64,000 bases of DNA from Ptychodera flava (GCF_041260155.1 NC_091932.1:47424129-47488128); one strand, 5' to 3'; positions 23,136-36,414 are shown, counted from the stretch's first letter. Notes: generated from the letters alone by a model not told the origin. Made by a program: numbers and translations.

Positions 23136-25025
23136 TGCAAAACCTTGTGCCGAGGCATATTTCATCTTTGTATTTGATGTGTACAATAATCACAATCATT
23201 ATAACCTATCCAGAATCATCCAATAATACTAAGTCAATTACATTAATTCCATGCAGTACAACATTACAAGAGGACATCTTCACTTTGATATAATAAATTG
23301 TACCACTGATTTTGAGGTACAAGGAAGTGATTTCTTGGCCATTTTGGAGTGTTTTAACCGTGCAGTTTTCATAAAAACACAAAATTATATTAGACACAAA
23401 ATGATTTCCAAGCATAATGTCTTGTTAGGTTATAGAGACAAGTGAATATCACAATTGAAGAAAAACATGGCAGCAGAAGCTGCAGCATAAATTAGAAGTT
23501 AAAAGGTCAGCACCCATTTGTAAATGCCAAGAAATCCAATACAACTTCGTAATATGTATACACCACAGAAAAAGACGTCCGATTTTTTGTGGACGTGGAT
23601 AAGTATGGGAGCCAAAGTTTTTGACACAATGTTGCATCACCAAGATGACCTTTGACTCACTTTCACAAAATAATCTGAAACTGTAATTTAACAGTTGGAA
23701 TATATCATATTCATAGCATGGTTATAGTCAGCAAAACAACCTCTCTTAGTGCTGACATATCAACCATATAGTGACCACCTGTCACATGTGACATGGAACA
23801 TGCAAGGCAAAATAATTTTCAACCTGTTATTTTAACAGCGCCCTCATATGAGGTGCTGTGATTTTATTGGTAATACTACCAGCAGCATAAAACACATATC
23901 CTTCATTGCAATGTTGTAAAAGAATACAATAGAGCAAATTTATAACACAACTTGTAATTTCACCAAAATGCAGCTAGATATTGTCAGCCATATTCTAAGA
24001 TGCAACTAATGACAGCATTTTTACATCACAATCTCCCATTATTTTTATGAGTATAACACCAACATGACACATCTCTCATAAAGATGACAATAATCTGAAG
24101 ATTAAGTCGGGAACATATTGTAAAAAAGCATGATATTGTTCATTTGTTCTATTTGTTTTCCATGAGGTCAGATACTCTAGTGTAAACACCTTGATATATC
24201 ATGAATGTTTAACATTAAGCAGGGCTTAAAATAATTTTTTTCCTGGTAGTCCACTTGGGCTACCATTTTGTGAAGTTGGTATCCCAATGTGAAAATGGCT
24301 GATAGTTCATGGATTTTGGTTTAGGAATATTTTTTCACCAACCAGACAATGAAAGACCAATTTATCAAGATTCTGCCCAGAAAGTAAGTTTCTCATCATT
24401 TGACAAGAATACTTGCAGGCTTTACCAAATGTAACTGGTATAATGGACAACAGTGACACTCAAAAGTTTAGAGACCTATCGATGATTTGTTCAATACACA
24501 GAGGTTGTACATGTACCGGTATACACTCTTTGCATTTATGTTTACTTATTATTATTATTATACTATTATGTGGTCTGATCTTTTAGTGGGACAACATGTG
24601 CCTTTTAAGACTGCACTTGTGTGTGAATGTTTTACCACACTCTTTGCATTCATGCTGTCTGACATAAGAATGGATCAACATATGGTTGATAAGCTCATCC
24701 TTCCTTTTAAATGTTATACCACACTCTGCTTTTATGTGGTCTGATCTCTAAGTGGATCAATATGTGCTTTAAAGACCGCCTATATATTTCGAATAGACAG
24801 ATGGGCTTACAGGTTTATTGGTAAAATGACAAGCACATCCTACATACATAAGCAAATGTCAACAAAAAAATTAATCACAGAAGGCTTGACAAAAAGAAAA
24901 GGTTGAAAGAGTGAGGAAAAAAGAGCGGGAAATTGTACAAGGGATCTGGTAAAAAGTAATGCTACCTCATCAATCTCCTAGACCTACCCCCTCCTGAACA
25001 TCAAATGTTCCATCCCTTTGTTTAT
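23136..25025. other. Segment present only in copy A: older duplicate of the zinc-finger 3' region
   Basis: Copy B joins directly across this stretch. The part at 23680-24230 resembles 26250-26690 in the same unit (for example 'atagcatggtta' and 'gccctcata' blocks in the same order). It is followed by zinc-finger remnants, as at the main gene. This is probably an older tandem duplicate of the gene's 3' end that copy B has lost. Confidence 0.55.
24575..24780 (-). pseudogene. C2H2 zinc-finger remnant
   Basis: The minus strand shows two to three finger units in the 84-bp rhythm of the main array: 'ttaccacactctttgcattcatg' antisense blocks, meaning CKECGK, with His-rich ends. They have substitutions and no long open frame. 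It matches the family of the gene at 27435-30040. Confidence 0.75.
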
Positions 25026-25029
25026 CATG

Positions 25030-26149
25030 TTTACATAAGGCCAGATGGTAGGAAATATATTTACAACCTTGGGGATTTTTTTAATTAATGCTATGAGTGC
25101 TATCATTCGAATGTAAACAGCACTTAAATTAGTTACAGATAGTGAAATGCCTTCCACTGTGGGGGGGGGGTGATTAGGACATCTGAAATTATCCTGGATC
25201 CAAATTTTTCATTAGTTTTCATTAGTTCTTATGTGTCTTACATGGAAATATTGCAAAAATTGATCCGTAATGAAAAAAATTACCTCAACTTTATCTGGGT
25301 CAAATTTTACTACAAATCGATGCCAAATATGACAAAATTATGTTCACAGCCTTCGAAACTGTCTCACAACATATCCTGGGTTGGTGTAGGTCATTTAAGG
25401 TCACAAACTGAGAAAACTACTTAAAATATAAAATTTGGGGGCTTCCCAACACTTTGAGCAGAAAATTTATCTAATAACATCCCTCAGGACTTTTGTACCA
25501 AATTACAAAGCTATCAGATAAGCAATTTTGAGAACAAGCTTTCTTGACCAAAAATGACAAAATTATCTTAAAAATACAAATTTGTATATTTCAGGACAAC
25601 TTCCATATATCTAACTATTGTCATCCCCGGACATCTGTGTACCAAATATAAAAGCTTTCTGTCCAGGGGCTTTAAAAAGAAAATATTCTTTACGATTTTT
25701 TGACCAAAAATGACAAAAATTGCTCCAAAACAGTAATTTTTCAAAGTCTGTCGTAATTTCAACAAATTAGAAGGGTAAAAAGCCTTTCAAAGATCCAACC
25801 CTAATTTGAAAAAAAATTGGGCTGGAATTTTTACTTAAGAAAACTAACTCAAAATTTCACCAAAAATATAAAAATTAAGATATCTTCATGACATAAAACT
25901 GTTTAAGGTCCACCTCAGGTACTTGCATACCAATTTTCAAAGCAATCAAACCAGCGGTTCTGGAGTTATTGGTTTTTGACAATTTTCACATTAGTTAAGC
26001 TCATTTGCATAATTTGGGCACTGCAAACTTCATTTGAACAAAATCGCATCTACAGCCCAGGAATCATCCACAGATTAAATACCGCACTAAAAAGAGCAGC
26101 GGTTTGTGAGTTTTTGAAGTTGACGGCCATACTGTACATACGTACATAC

Positions 26150-26180
<31 letters not shown>

Positions 26181-26240
26181 CAGACACCACCGACTTCAGC
26201 TTATATGATAATCTCACAATGATTTAATCAAATGTGAGCT
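25030..26240 (+). mobile_element. Helentron-like element, family 5, copy A
   Basis: Core repeats around 'gtaccaaatataaaagc' and 'tgaccaaaaatgacaaa' are followed by a (TACA)n run at about 26136-26182 and a hairpin at 26213-26238 (CTCACA...TGTGAG, then CTAAAAAC). Copy B has the same element, so it is older than the duplication. The left boundary is not clear. Confidence 0.5.
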
Positions 26241-27434
26241 AAAAACAGTCTGAAGCTGTAATTCAATGATTTGAATAATACCATAATCATAGCATGGTTA
26301 CAGTCACCAAATTACCCCTCTCAGTGCTGAAAGATCAGCCATACAATGACCAACCTGTCACAGAGGAACACTAGACATAATATTTTTCAATAATATTATT
26401 CTAACAGTGCCCTCATAAGAGCTACTGTAATTTTATTGGTAGTACTAACAGCAGCATACAAAAATATCCCTAATTTCAGGACCAGATTTTACGAAAAATT
26501 TAGCAGAGCTAGTTTATTACACAGACTTTGCATGAGATGAAGAAAAACATTGTCAGCCGTATGAGTGTAAAACCAAAGATATCAATAATTTCAAGATACA
26601 GTCAGGAACAAATTGTTAACAATCTAGATATCGAAAGCCCAAGTTCATATGTTCTATTGGTATTTAATGAAGTCATGTATTTAAGTGCGTTCACCAAGGT
26701 ATATCAAGGATGGTTTTATTGTTTGAATTATTTTCTTAGTTAACATTAGCAAGGCCTGGTATTTAAAGAGTTAACATGTATATATTACCGTAAGACAAGT
26801 TTACTCCCCTCTGTCTCACACTCTTTGCATTCACAAGGTTTGATATGTTATTGGATCAATTTGTATGCACAAAGATTTTTCTCTAATGAAAATCTTTTAC
26901 CAGCTTACGTTGATGTTTACATGTGAAAAGCTTTTGCATGCATGTCTTACATCATTCTTTGCCTTCAAGAGGTCTGTTCTTCCAAGGGGCATCACATGTC
27001 TCTTATGTCTGCCCTAGGATTCTATAAATAAAACAAACAAAACTCGACAATCCTGTGTAATTGGTGTCAGATTCTTTATTTGATTGCTATGACCCATCGG
27101 GTTTCATCAATATAAGTCTCATAGAATCATTATTTCAAGGTAAAATATCACCATGGTCTTGTAATGTCTAATATCTGAGCTGTTGTGTTCATGTGATTTT
27201 TGAGTGGGTGAACATATGCCTAATAACCCTTTCACCACCATGGTTTGTCCCAAATCCATTGTTTTCTATGGTAAAGTTGGACCTGTATACAGGGAACTGG
27301 GGGTGAAAGGGTTAAGATGTCACTTCAGTGTGAATGTTTTACCACACTCTTTACATTCATGCTGTCTGATGCCAGAATGGGTCTACAAGTGCCTTCTAAG
27401 ATTAGTGTGTAAATGTTTTACACACTCTTTACAT
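26241..27434 (-). other. 3' flank of zinc-finger gene 2 with decayed fingers
   Basis: On the minus strand this follows the stop of the zinc-finger gene. Degenerate finger units continue to about 26810. A possible polyadenylation signal AATAAA (minus) is at 27075-27080, about 360 bases past the stop. TACCGTA at 26786-26792 is absent from copy B. Confidence 0.6.
26786..26792. other. TACCGTA scar (three-base form)
   Basis: Copy A reads TATATTACCGTAAGAC; copy B reads TATATTAAGAC near 56718. Same pattern with CCG instead of CCGG. Confidence 0.75.
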
Positions 27435-30040
27435 TCATGGGGTTTGACACCAAAATGGATCAACATATGCCCATGTGGCATGAAGACCCAGTTTTCTTTT
27501 GAATATTTTACCACTCTTTACATTCATGTGGGCTGATATCAAAGGGTCCAGCATGTGCTTTTTGAGACTGCCCTGCTCTGTGAATGTTATACCACACTCT
27601 TTACATTTATGCTGTCTGACACTTAAATGGATCAACATATGCTTTATAAGACTACCCTTCTGAGTTAAAATTTTACCACAATCTTTACATTCATGTGGTC
27701 CGATCTTTGAATGGGTCAACATGTGCTTTTTAAGAGTGCACTTCTCTGTGAAGGTTTGACCACACACTTTACATTTATGTGGCCTGACAGTAGAATGGAT
27801 CAACATGTGAATTTTCAGACTGCCCTTCTGTGTGAATGTTTCACCACACTCTTTACATTCATGCTGTCTGACACCAAAATGGATCAACATATGCCCAATA
27901 AGACCAGCTTCTCTTTTAAATGTTTTACCACACTCTTTGCATTTATGTGGTATGATCTCTGAGTGGGTCATCATATGCCTGTTTAGAATGCTTTTATGAT
28001 TGAATCTTTTACCACACTCTTTACATTCATGAGGTCTGGCACCAGAATGGATCAACATATGGTCAATTAGACCCCCATTTCTTCGAAATGTTTTACCACA
28101 CTCTCTGCATTCATGTGGTCTGATCTCTGAGTGGGTCAACATGTGCTTTTTAAGACTATCCTTCAGTGTAAATGTTTTACCACACTCTTTACATTCATGC
28201 TGCCTCTCACCAGAATGGATCAACATATGCCCAATAAGATCCTGTTCTTTGTTAAATGTCTTACCACACTTTTCGCATTGATGTGGCCTGATCTCTGTGT
28301 GGGTCAACATCATGTGCTTCTTAAGACTGCTTATGTGGCTGAATCTTTCACCACAATTTATACATTCACGCAGTCTGGCACCAGAATGGATCACCATATG
28401 CCTTGTAACATCATCCTTTCTGCGAAACATTTTACCACACTCTTCACATTTATGTGGTCTGACACCAGAATGGGTCAACATATGCATTTTAAGACTGCCC
28501 TTCTGTTTGAATGTTTTGCCACATTCTTTGCATTTATGTGGTCTTATATTTGAGTGGATCAACATGTGCTTTTTCAGACTGTCCTTCACTTTAAATGTTT
28601 TACCACACTCTTTACATTTATGTGGTCTGATCTCTGAGTGGGTCAACATATGCATTTTAAGACTGACCTTCTGTGTGAACGTTTTCCCACACTCTTCGCA
28701 ACTATGTGGTCTTATATTTGAGTGGGTCAACGTGTGATTTTTAAGACTAACCTTCACTTTAAATGTTTTACCACACTCTTTACATTCATGTGGTCTGATC
28801 TCTGAGTGGGTCAACATATGCATTTTAAGACTGTCCTTCACTTTAAATGTTTTACCACACTCTTTACATTCATGTGGTCTGATCTCTGAGTGGGTCAACA
28901 TATGCATTTTAAGACTGACCTTCAGTGTGAATGTTTTCCCACACTCTTTGCAACTATGTGGTCTTATATTTGAGTGGGTCACCATGTGCTTTTTAAGATT
29001 GCCCTTTAGTGTGCATGTTTTGCCACACTCTTTGCATTCATGTGGTCTGATCTCTGAGTGGGTCAACACATGCATTTTAAGACTGTTCTTCAGTGTGAAT
29101 GTTTTACCACACTCTTTACATTCATGTGGTCTGATCTCTGAGTGGGTCAACATATGCATTTTAAGACTGTCCTTCAGTGTGAATGTTTTCCCACACTCTT
29201 TGCAACTATGTGGTCTTATATTTGAGTGGGTCAACATGTGCCTTTTAAGATTGCCCTTTAGTGTGCATGTTTTGCCACACTCTTTGCATTTATGCGGTCT
29301 GATCTCTGAGTGGGTCAACATATGCCTTTTAAGACTGCTTTTATGGCTGAATGTTTTACCACAGTCTTTACATTCATGTGGTCTGATACTTGAGGGGGTC
29401 AACATACCCTTTTTAAGACTACGCTTCCTTGCAAATGTTTTATAACACTCTTTACCCTCATGGTGTCTGGCATCGTAATGCATCAACATATGCCTTTTAA
29501 GATTGCCCTTTTGCGTGAATGTTTTGCCACACTCTTTGCATTCATGCGGTCTGATCTCTGAGTGGGTTAACATATGCCTTTTAAGACTGCTTTTATGGCT
29601 GAATGTTTTACCACACTCTTTACATGTATGTGCTCTGATATTTGAGTGGGTCAAAGTATGTGTCTCAAGATTGCCATTTGAGACTAATGTTTTACTGCAC
29701 TCAATGCGTCGGAATGGCCTGAGTTCAGAATGGATCAATGCAAGCCCCTCGCATTCACTTTCTTGTGCCCCTGAATAATTCAAGCCATGTGCTCCATCAT
29801 CACTGCTGTTCATATAAATTTCACCACACTCATTGCTGATTTCACCATCATTGTCGTCACCATTATGAGAATGGCACTCCACCAAACTGAAGGAATCTTT
29901 GTGTAATGTAGTTTGGTTTTCAATATGATCACCCTCATGAGGTGGAGTTGGGTCTTCATCCCTGTTCTCTGGTTTGGACACATCATATTCCAATGTAATC
30001 AGCCCACGTAGCACAAGGCTTTGTACAATTATTGATACAT
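27435..30040 (-). CDS. C2H2 zinc-finger protein, last exon of gene 2
   Basis: The acceptor CAG at 30043-30041 opens an exon in phase 1, read as (D)VSIIVQSLVLRG. An acidic region (DEDPTP, NGDDNDGE, SSDDGAHG) is followed from about 29640 by roughly 23 C2H2 fingers in a strict 28-residue rhythm (CKECGKTF x5 L x2 H x3 H). Linkers read HSEIRPH or HSNIRPH rather than the usual TGEKPY. The specificity positions of the helices vary (for example HSSR, QGNR, LDSM, RDDR) between otherwise similar fingers, as in fast-evolving DNA-binding arrays. One finger (around 29430) has lost a Cys and a His. Past about 27560 a frame change turns the final fingers into nonsense before the stop. The frame stays open 5' of the acceptor to an ATG at 30194, but copy B has a stop there, supporting an intron. 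Likely a nuclear DNA-binding repressor; targets unknown. Confidence 0.88.
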
Positions 30041-30501
30041 CTGTTAGTGAAGAGATAAATATCAAACAGTTAAGTAGAGTAAGGTAGTAACATCCATGGC
30101 TCCATATGGATGTACAAATTTTGTACATCCATGGCTCCATAGAGCACTCTTGGGACAGAGAGAGGTAGGCTTTTGATGTTACTGATGACTTCATGTAATA
30201 TTGGACGAAACTTGAACTTTTTCATGGATTTTATTGGATTAGTTAAGAGCACAGCAATAGCCATCATACCAATCTTCAATCCAAACCTTAGGTCACATCC
30301 ATAGCACAGCACAGCAAGGGACAGATTATGATATGAACAAGTCATTGACAATGACATAGTCTCCCTTGTAATTTGGACTTTGTCACTAGAAGTGACTAAA
30401 AATTGAAGTCAATATAATGCGCATGAAAAAAGAAACGCAGGTACCAAAGCCCTGATTTTGACAGATGTTCAATTGGATTGGATTGTAAACAAGTAGACAT
30501 T
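30041..30501. other. Intron sequence upstream of the zinc-finger exon, copy A
   Basis: Lies 5' of the acceptor. It contains a small direct duplication at about 30090-30140 ('catggctccata') not seen in copy B. The empty TA site matching a TACCGGTA in copy B is at about 30195. Confidence 0.55.
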
Positions 30502-31839
30502 ATAGGCGAGCGACGAATCCCCAAAAAGGGCCTTATTTTAGGAGTTTAATGTACCCACCTTACATACGGCCACATCATACGTCATTTCAAAGCTTATTAT
30601 CTCTACTTTCAGAAAATTGACGATGTGGAGCTGCCAAGTAGGGCCATGACCTGCTAATTTGCATAATTAACAAGGGTACCCAAATTACGTAAATGCGATA
30701 TAACATTTGAAATTTATTGTTAACTTCTCTAACGATACGTTTAAACTATCGAGTGATATAGCAAATGAAAGGTCTTTCCATGTAGAATACAAAATGGATA
30801 TTCAAAGAGATATTGAAATTGATTGTACTGAAATATTTTCATGTTTATAAGGAAAACAATATTTTCCCCTTTTGAATAACAATATTTTAAAAAATTTAAC
30901 ACATACAGCCACAACACACAGCCACATCATACATCATTTGAAAGCTTATTATCTCTACTTCAAAATAATTGACAATTTGGAGCTACCAAATCAGGCCATA
31001 ACCCCCTAATGTGCATAATAAACACGCATACCCAATTTGCATAAATGCGATATAGTATTATAAATTTATAGTTAACTTTTCTAAACATACGTTTAAACTA
31101 TCGAGTGATATATCAAATGAAAGGTAGTTGCATGTAGAATACAAAATGAATATTCAAAGAGATATTGAAATTGATTTCACTGAAATATTTTCATATTTAT
31201 ATGGAAAAAATATTTCCCCTTTAGAATAACAATATTTTAAAAATTTTAACACATACAGTCCTATCATACAGCAACATCACACGTCATTTGAAAGCTTATT
31301 ATATCTACTTGAAGAAAATTGACAATGTGGAGCTATCAAGGAAGGCCGTACCCCTTTATGTCCATAAAGAGATTTTGATCTGCATATAGGGGACCTGAAA
31401 ATGTTTTGGTTCCCTTTTACTTTTTACGATTCAAAGGTTTTGAAATTAATTTAATGAAAATTTAATAACATTTAAATGTCATCCGATTTTCTAAAGTTAG
31501 TAATAATTAAACAAGATTTAGAATCGTTTGGTCGCATTTCATTACTTTTATCTCGAAAATATCTTGTATTCTCTATTGCCTTGTTGTTGCATGATTGTTC
31601 TAGTGTATCGTAATGTTTCGCGTTTAACAAGGCCCTTGAATGTTGCCGTTTGGTTTCATGAACCGCAATGTATCTGTTGGTTTTGTGTGTGTTTTGCAGT
31701 CAAGAATGTTCTCTTTGTTCCACCGATGACTTTATAGATAATGAGGTCTAACGATATGATTTCTTGAGAAGAGCTTTCAAAAATTTGAAAGTATGAATCT
31801 CAGTCAGAGCGATATTTGTTCAGTGTGTTGCTGAATTAT

Positions 31840-32187
31840 TCTCATTTCGTCTTTTGAAATGTAATGTCGGGAATTTCTGGTAAAACTGGAGATCTCGTAC
31901 CGCACCCAAATACATGACGATAAAATTCACTGTTGACTTGAAAGTGTTGTTTTTCAAGATCATTTTCAGCATAGCTATCATGTATTTTGTTGTTGGTTGT
32001 TTGATTATGCAATCATTTGATGATCTTTCCTGATTTAATGCTCTGTCAACTGATTCCATTGCTTCATTGTGCGTTGCATTAGTGTACATTGAAACAATGT
32101 CTAGTGTTACCAATGTTGCATTGGCCGGAACTTTTATTGTCTCAATTTTCCGTGTAAAATCTGTCGTATCTTTGATGTATGTTGTTT
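31840..32187 (-). pseudogene. Penelope-like reverse transcriptase fragment
   Basis: The minus strand reads TTYIKDTTDFTRKIE, then LVTLDIVSMYTNATHNEA, the block that in Penelope-type enzymes reads close to YIKDTTDF and LDVVSLYTNIPH. A frame change near 31945 leads to NSEFYRHVFGCGTRSPVLPE, matching the GCAMGSPVSPE block in degraded form. The catalytic YxDD region is absent. Only about 115 codons survive, so the fragment is non-functional. Assignment to Penelope rather than another YTN-motif reverse transcriptase is from motif memory. Confidence 0.7.
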
Positions 32188-32251
32188 ATTTTTTCACAAT
32201 TTATTTGAGAAAATAGTAATGAATTTTGATCTGTGAAAGGTTGGACTGCAT

Positions 32252-32314
32252 CATCCACTTATAATTGGGCGGCCCACGAACTTTCCTCGTGGGCGTCCCA
32301 ACTTGTAAGTGATG
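32252..32314. repeat. GC-rich hairpin inside the foldback element
   Basis: Arms of 28 bases (around GGCCCACGA and TCGTGGGC) pair imperfectly around a 7-base loop ACTTTCC. It sits just 5' of the reverse-transcriptase remnant on the minus strand. It has none of the CTGATGA/GAAA core of a hammerhead ribozyme. Confidence 0.8.
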
Positions 32315-32660
32315 CTAGTATTTACTGTTAACTGGAATAATCGCCATGGCTAATTAACACTTTATATAAAACAACCAAACATAATATACACTGACAATAT
32401 ACACAATATCATACACAAAATGCAAACAACGAAGATATGAACGGTGTGTTGAGTTGCTTTTCCTTCATTATATAACAATAAATACGATAAATGAAATATG
32501 GTGCCTTCCGTCTACATATTCCATATAACTGAACTGAAAATACAGATGTAACACAGATGTAGTAACCAATGATGTCTCCATCAAAACAAGATTTCTAGAG
32601 AAATTGAAACAAAAATGACATCAATAATACAAAAGGGCCATTCAACACACAGCTATTTAT

Positions 32661-32824
32661 AATTGGAACTAATTTGGGATAATTGGATGGTGAAGTAATG
32701 TCGGTTTAATTTGCAAATTTAAGCTCATCTGCTTGTTATACTTCAACACTCAACTATAGAGCACTAAACGTTTTAGAAAATTTGCAAAATATGAAGACCA
32801 AATTATCCGAATTAGTTCCAATTG
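32661..32824. mobile_element. Small MITE, 164 bp
   Basis: Inverted ends AATTGGAACTAATTTGGGAT and its near-complement. The same terminal sequence begins the larger element at 53558-54229, so the two belong together. It is nested in the foldback element. Confidence 0.7.
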
Positions 32825-34475
32825 GTTTTATGTATTCTTGTTGTTCAGCTATATGTGAATTAGAAGGTAAAAGGTTCCAGATTGCGTATCCTTACTAAAC
32901 AAAAAATCAATTGCAAAACAAATTCAGATATTTATCCCCATAACGTTAGCATTATTTGTATTTAGTACACAATATTTTGAATATTAAAAACTAGTCAAGA
33001 TGTTTACGATTTAATTGAAAATATTCGATAAGAATATTTTGAATACACGTTTGGAGTTCATGATTCTATTCTACATGCAAATACCTATCATTTGATATAT
33101 CACTTGATAGTTGAAAAGTAAGTTTAGAGTACTTAACAATGGATTTTAGTAATTTTATATCGTATTCATGCAAATTAGGTACACGTGTGCATTATGCAAA
33201 TTAAATCATTAAAGCCCTATTTGTCAGCTACATATCGTCATTTTTCATGAGGCAGAGATAATAGGCTTTCAAATAACGTTTGATGTGGTTGTGTGATGCG
33301 GTTCTATGTGTTAAAATTATTGAAATATCGTTATTCAAAAGGGGAAAGTATATTGTTCTACATTAGTACGAAAACATTTTAGTAAAATCATTTTAATATC
33401 TCTTTGGATATCCATTTTGTATTCTCCATGCAAATACCTTTCATTTGATATATCACTCGATAGTTTAAAGTATGTTTATAGTAGTTAATAAATTTCTAAT
33501 TTTACATCGCATTTATGCAAATAGGGTATCCATGTAAATTATGCAAATTAAGGGCCACGTCCGTACTTGACAGCTCCACATTGTCAATTTTCTTGAAGAA
33601 GAGATAGTAAGCTTCAAATAACGTATGATGATGCTGTACGATTTGGCTTTTTGTATTAAATTTTTTTAAATATTGTTATTGAAAAGGGGAAAATATTTTT
33701 TCAATATAAATAAGACAATATTTCAGTAAAATGAATTTAAATATCTTTTAGGATGTCTTTTTAGTATTCTGCATGCAAATACCTTTCCTTTTATATATCA
33801 CTCGATAGTTTAAAAGTATGTTTTGAGTGCTGAATAATAAATATCGAATATTAATCGCATTTCTGCAAATTGGATACCCGTGGGACTTATGCAAATTAGG
33901 GGCTAAGGCCCAACTTGACAGCTAAATGTTGTCTATTTTCTTCAAGTTGAGACAGTAGGCTTTCAAATGATGTATTATGTGGCTGTATGATGTGGCTGTA
34001 TGTGTTCAAATTTTTAAAATATTGTTATTCAAAAGGGTAAAATATTTTTTTCAGTATTAATATGAAAATATTTCAGTAAAACCATTTTAAATATCTTTTC
34101 GAATATCAATTTTGTATTCTACATGCAAATACCTTTCATTTGATAAATCACATCATAGTTTAAAAGTGTGTTTAGAGTAGTTAACAATGAATTTCCTAAT
34201 TTTATATCACATTTATGCAAATTGGGTGCCCATGTGAATCATGCAAATTAGGGGGTTATGGCCCTACTTGGCAGCTCCACATCGTCAATTTTCTTAAAGT
34301 AGAGATAAGAAGCTTTCAAATGATGTATGATGTGGCTGTATGTAAGGTGGGTACATTAAGTGTGAAAAATAGGTGAGCCTGCCGCTCGCCTATTAGTAAT
34401 AAACTAAATGTATGTCCTTTAGTATGTCATGCCCTGGCTCATGAAATGTCAAAATTCAACTAATCCACAAGAAAC

Positions 34476-36088
34476 AAGTCCAGGCAATGACTCTTGACAT
34501 AAGAAAATCAGAACACCAGATGTGAACCAAAAATGTCCCCATACAGAAGAGACTTCCTATAATAGCTATTGATACATGTACTGCTAAATTTAAAATGCCT
34601 TTCTTGACTGATAAATCTTTGTATGATCAACATCAGCAGAAAGTGTCATCAGATTTAGTGCCATCATTCAGAATATAGATCTCTAATACAAACATTGTTT
34701 CCCTGTTTAACCAATCTGGGCTGCCACCCTAATGACAAAAGGTCATTAAATAAGTCAAGCAATAATTTATCAACAGGTTGTTGCTGTTCACTTTTACACT
34801 ACTAGTAGAGGATCAACATCAGTACCATGTTCCATAAAATTTGAAGCAGTATATCTGGACATATCACACTAATGAGGAAAGTACATTAAATATACAAATT
34901 AATTAACATGATAGTGATAAAAGTCCTTATACACAGGTAAAGCAACAAGAGCTCAACATCTCTACTAAGTTTCAACAAATCTGATGAAGTATTTTTTGAT
35001 TTATCAGCCTTCTTACAAGAATTCATTTAATATGCAAATTGGCAATTAATTGACATGATACTGCCTAATGTCTTCACACACTATCAGAGAATAAAGAGAT
35101 TGACATCTCTGTACAACGCTTTTTCAATTGTTGTGCAGTATTTCTGGACATAGCACACTAATTACGAATGTTCATTAAATATGCAGATTAATTCACTGAC
35201 AAAATATCACTAATTTTTTTCTGCGCTATTACAACGCTGTGTGCAAAACATCTCTACTGAGTTTCATCAAATTTGCTGCAGTATGTCTAGACATATTTCC
35301 TTAATTACAGAAAAGGATCAAATATTCAAATTAGTGATTAAATGACATGATCCTGCAAAATGTCTTTGTACACAGTTATATCTTTTGGTATATGAATATC
35401 TGTACCACGTTTCATCAATTTTGAGTAAGTATTTCTCGACATATTATACAATGATGAAATTCATTATATCTGCAAATTAGCAATTACACGACATGATTCT
35501 GCTAAATGTCTTTGCATACTGCTACAGCTCTTGTATATCACCATCTGTACCAAGTTTCATCAAATATGAGTCGGTATTTCTTGATATAGCACCCTATTTA
35601 CAAATTCTCAAATGTGCAAATAATAGCTACTAATTGACGTGATCCTACTTAATGACTTTGCACAAAGTTACAGCTCTGGTACATAAACATCTGTAAGGTT
35701 CATATAATTTGAGTCAGTATTTATTGAAGTATTACAGGAATTATGAAAATTCATAAAATATGCAAATTAGCAATTAATTGACACAATACTGAGAGATGTC
35801 TTTGTGTTCTATCAGAGCTCTGTGTGACCAACATGTGTACAAACTTTATCAAACTTTGTGTACCGGTAGTCTCTTGAGAAAGCTCTTTTTCAAAAATAAC
35901 TAATTATGCAAATTAGTACTAATTATACACGCCACATTGAAAATAATGGGCGTGCACATGTATGTCATAGTGTATTATCCTTGTACCAAGTTTGAAAGGA
36001 ATTGACTCAGGCATATCTGAGATATCAGCATGGACGGACCGACGGAAGGAGCCTAAACCATAAGTCCCCTGGACTTCGTCCTGGGACT
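34476..36088 (+). mobile_element. Helentron-like element, family 3, copy B
   Basis: The left motif AAGTCCAGG (34476-34484) recurs in the terminal hairpin at 36063-36088 (AGTCCCCTGGACTT...GGGACT). The core consists of repeated units carrying ATATGCAAATTAG. This is the uninterrupted form of the copy at 195-1532. TACCGGTA at 35861-35868 is absent from A. Confidence 0.65.
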
Positions 36089-36286
36089 AAAAAAGTATGG
36101 GCACATATGTAAAATATTTAAGTCAAAGTTGTGAAAGCAATATATATTTTTAACTCTTCAGTCCAATATGAGTATACATGAAAGCATAGCTATCAAAACC
36201 ATGAGTGATCAGAGAGATCAATATCAAGTAAAACCTCAGCAAATGACATGAAAATGTCTGACAATCAGTTTGTATTGGCTGCAATA

Positions 36287-36414
36287 TTTTACAAGTGGTA
36301 TAGCCACAAACTGATGATATCACATCACCGTACACAATACACATTGCCATAATTACAAGCCTCTGGGTTTTGCGATTTAACGTCATCAGTTTGTGGCTAT
36401 ACCACTTGTAAAAT
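36287..36414. repeat. Snap-back inverted repeat, copy B
   Basis: Same arms as at 1731-1864 (GGTATAGCCACAAACTGATGA and inverse), with a slightly shorter loop. Confidence 0.8.

Larger units (their letters stand above)
30502..34393. mobile_element. Foldback element with tandem-unit arms, 3.9 kb
   Basis: The ends ATAGGCGAGCG (30502-30512) and CGCTCGCCTAT (34383-34393) are inverted. Both arms are made of units of about 350 bp in opposite orientation: about two and a half in the left arm (to about 31372) and four in the right arm (from about 33045). Units share phrases such as 'acatcatac' and 'agctccacat'. Copy B/C sequence runs straight across the site. The middle (31373-33044) is unique and holds a reverse-transcriptase remnant, a hairpin and a small MITE. 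No clear target duplication was found. Confidence 0.85.

Noticed and set aside
27711..29778. Several plus-strand open frames over the zinc-finger exon
   Set aside because: They are antisense shadows of the 84-bp finger repeat, as are those at 58521-59712.
32252..32314. Hammerhead ribozyme of a Penelope-like element
   Set aside because: The hairpin is strong but the conserved CTGATGA and GAAA core is missing.
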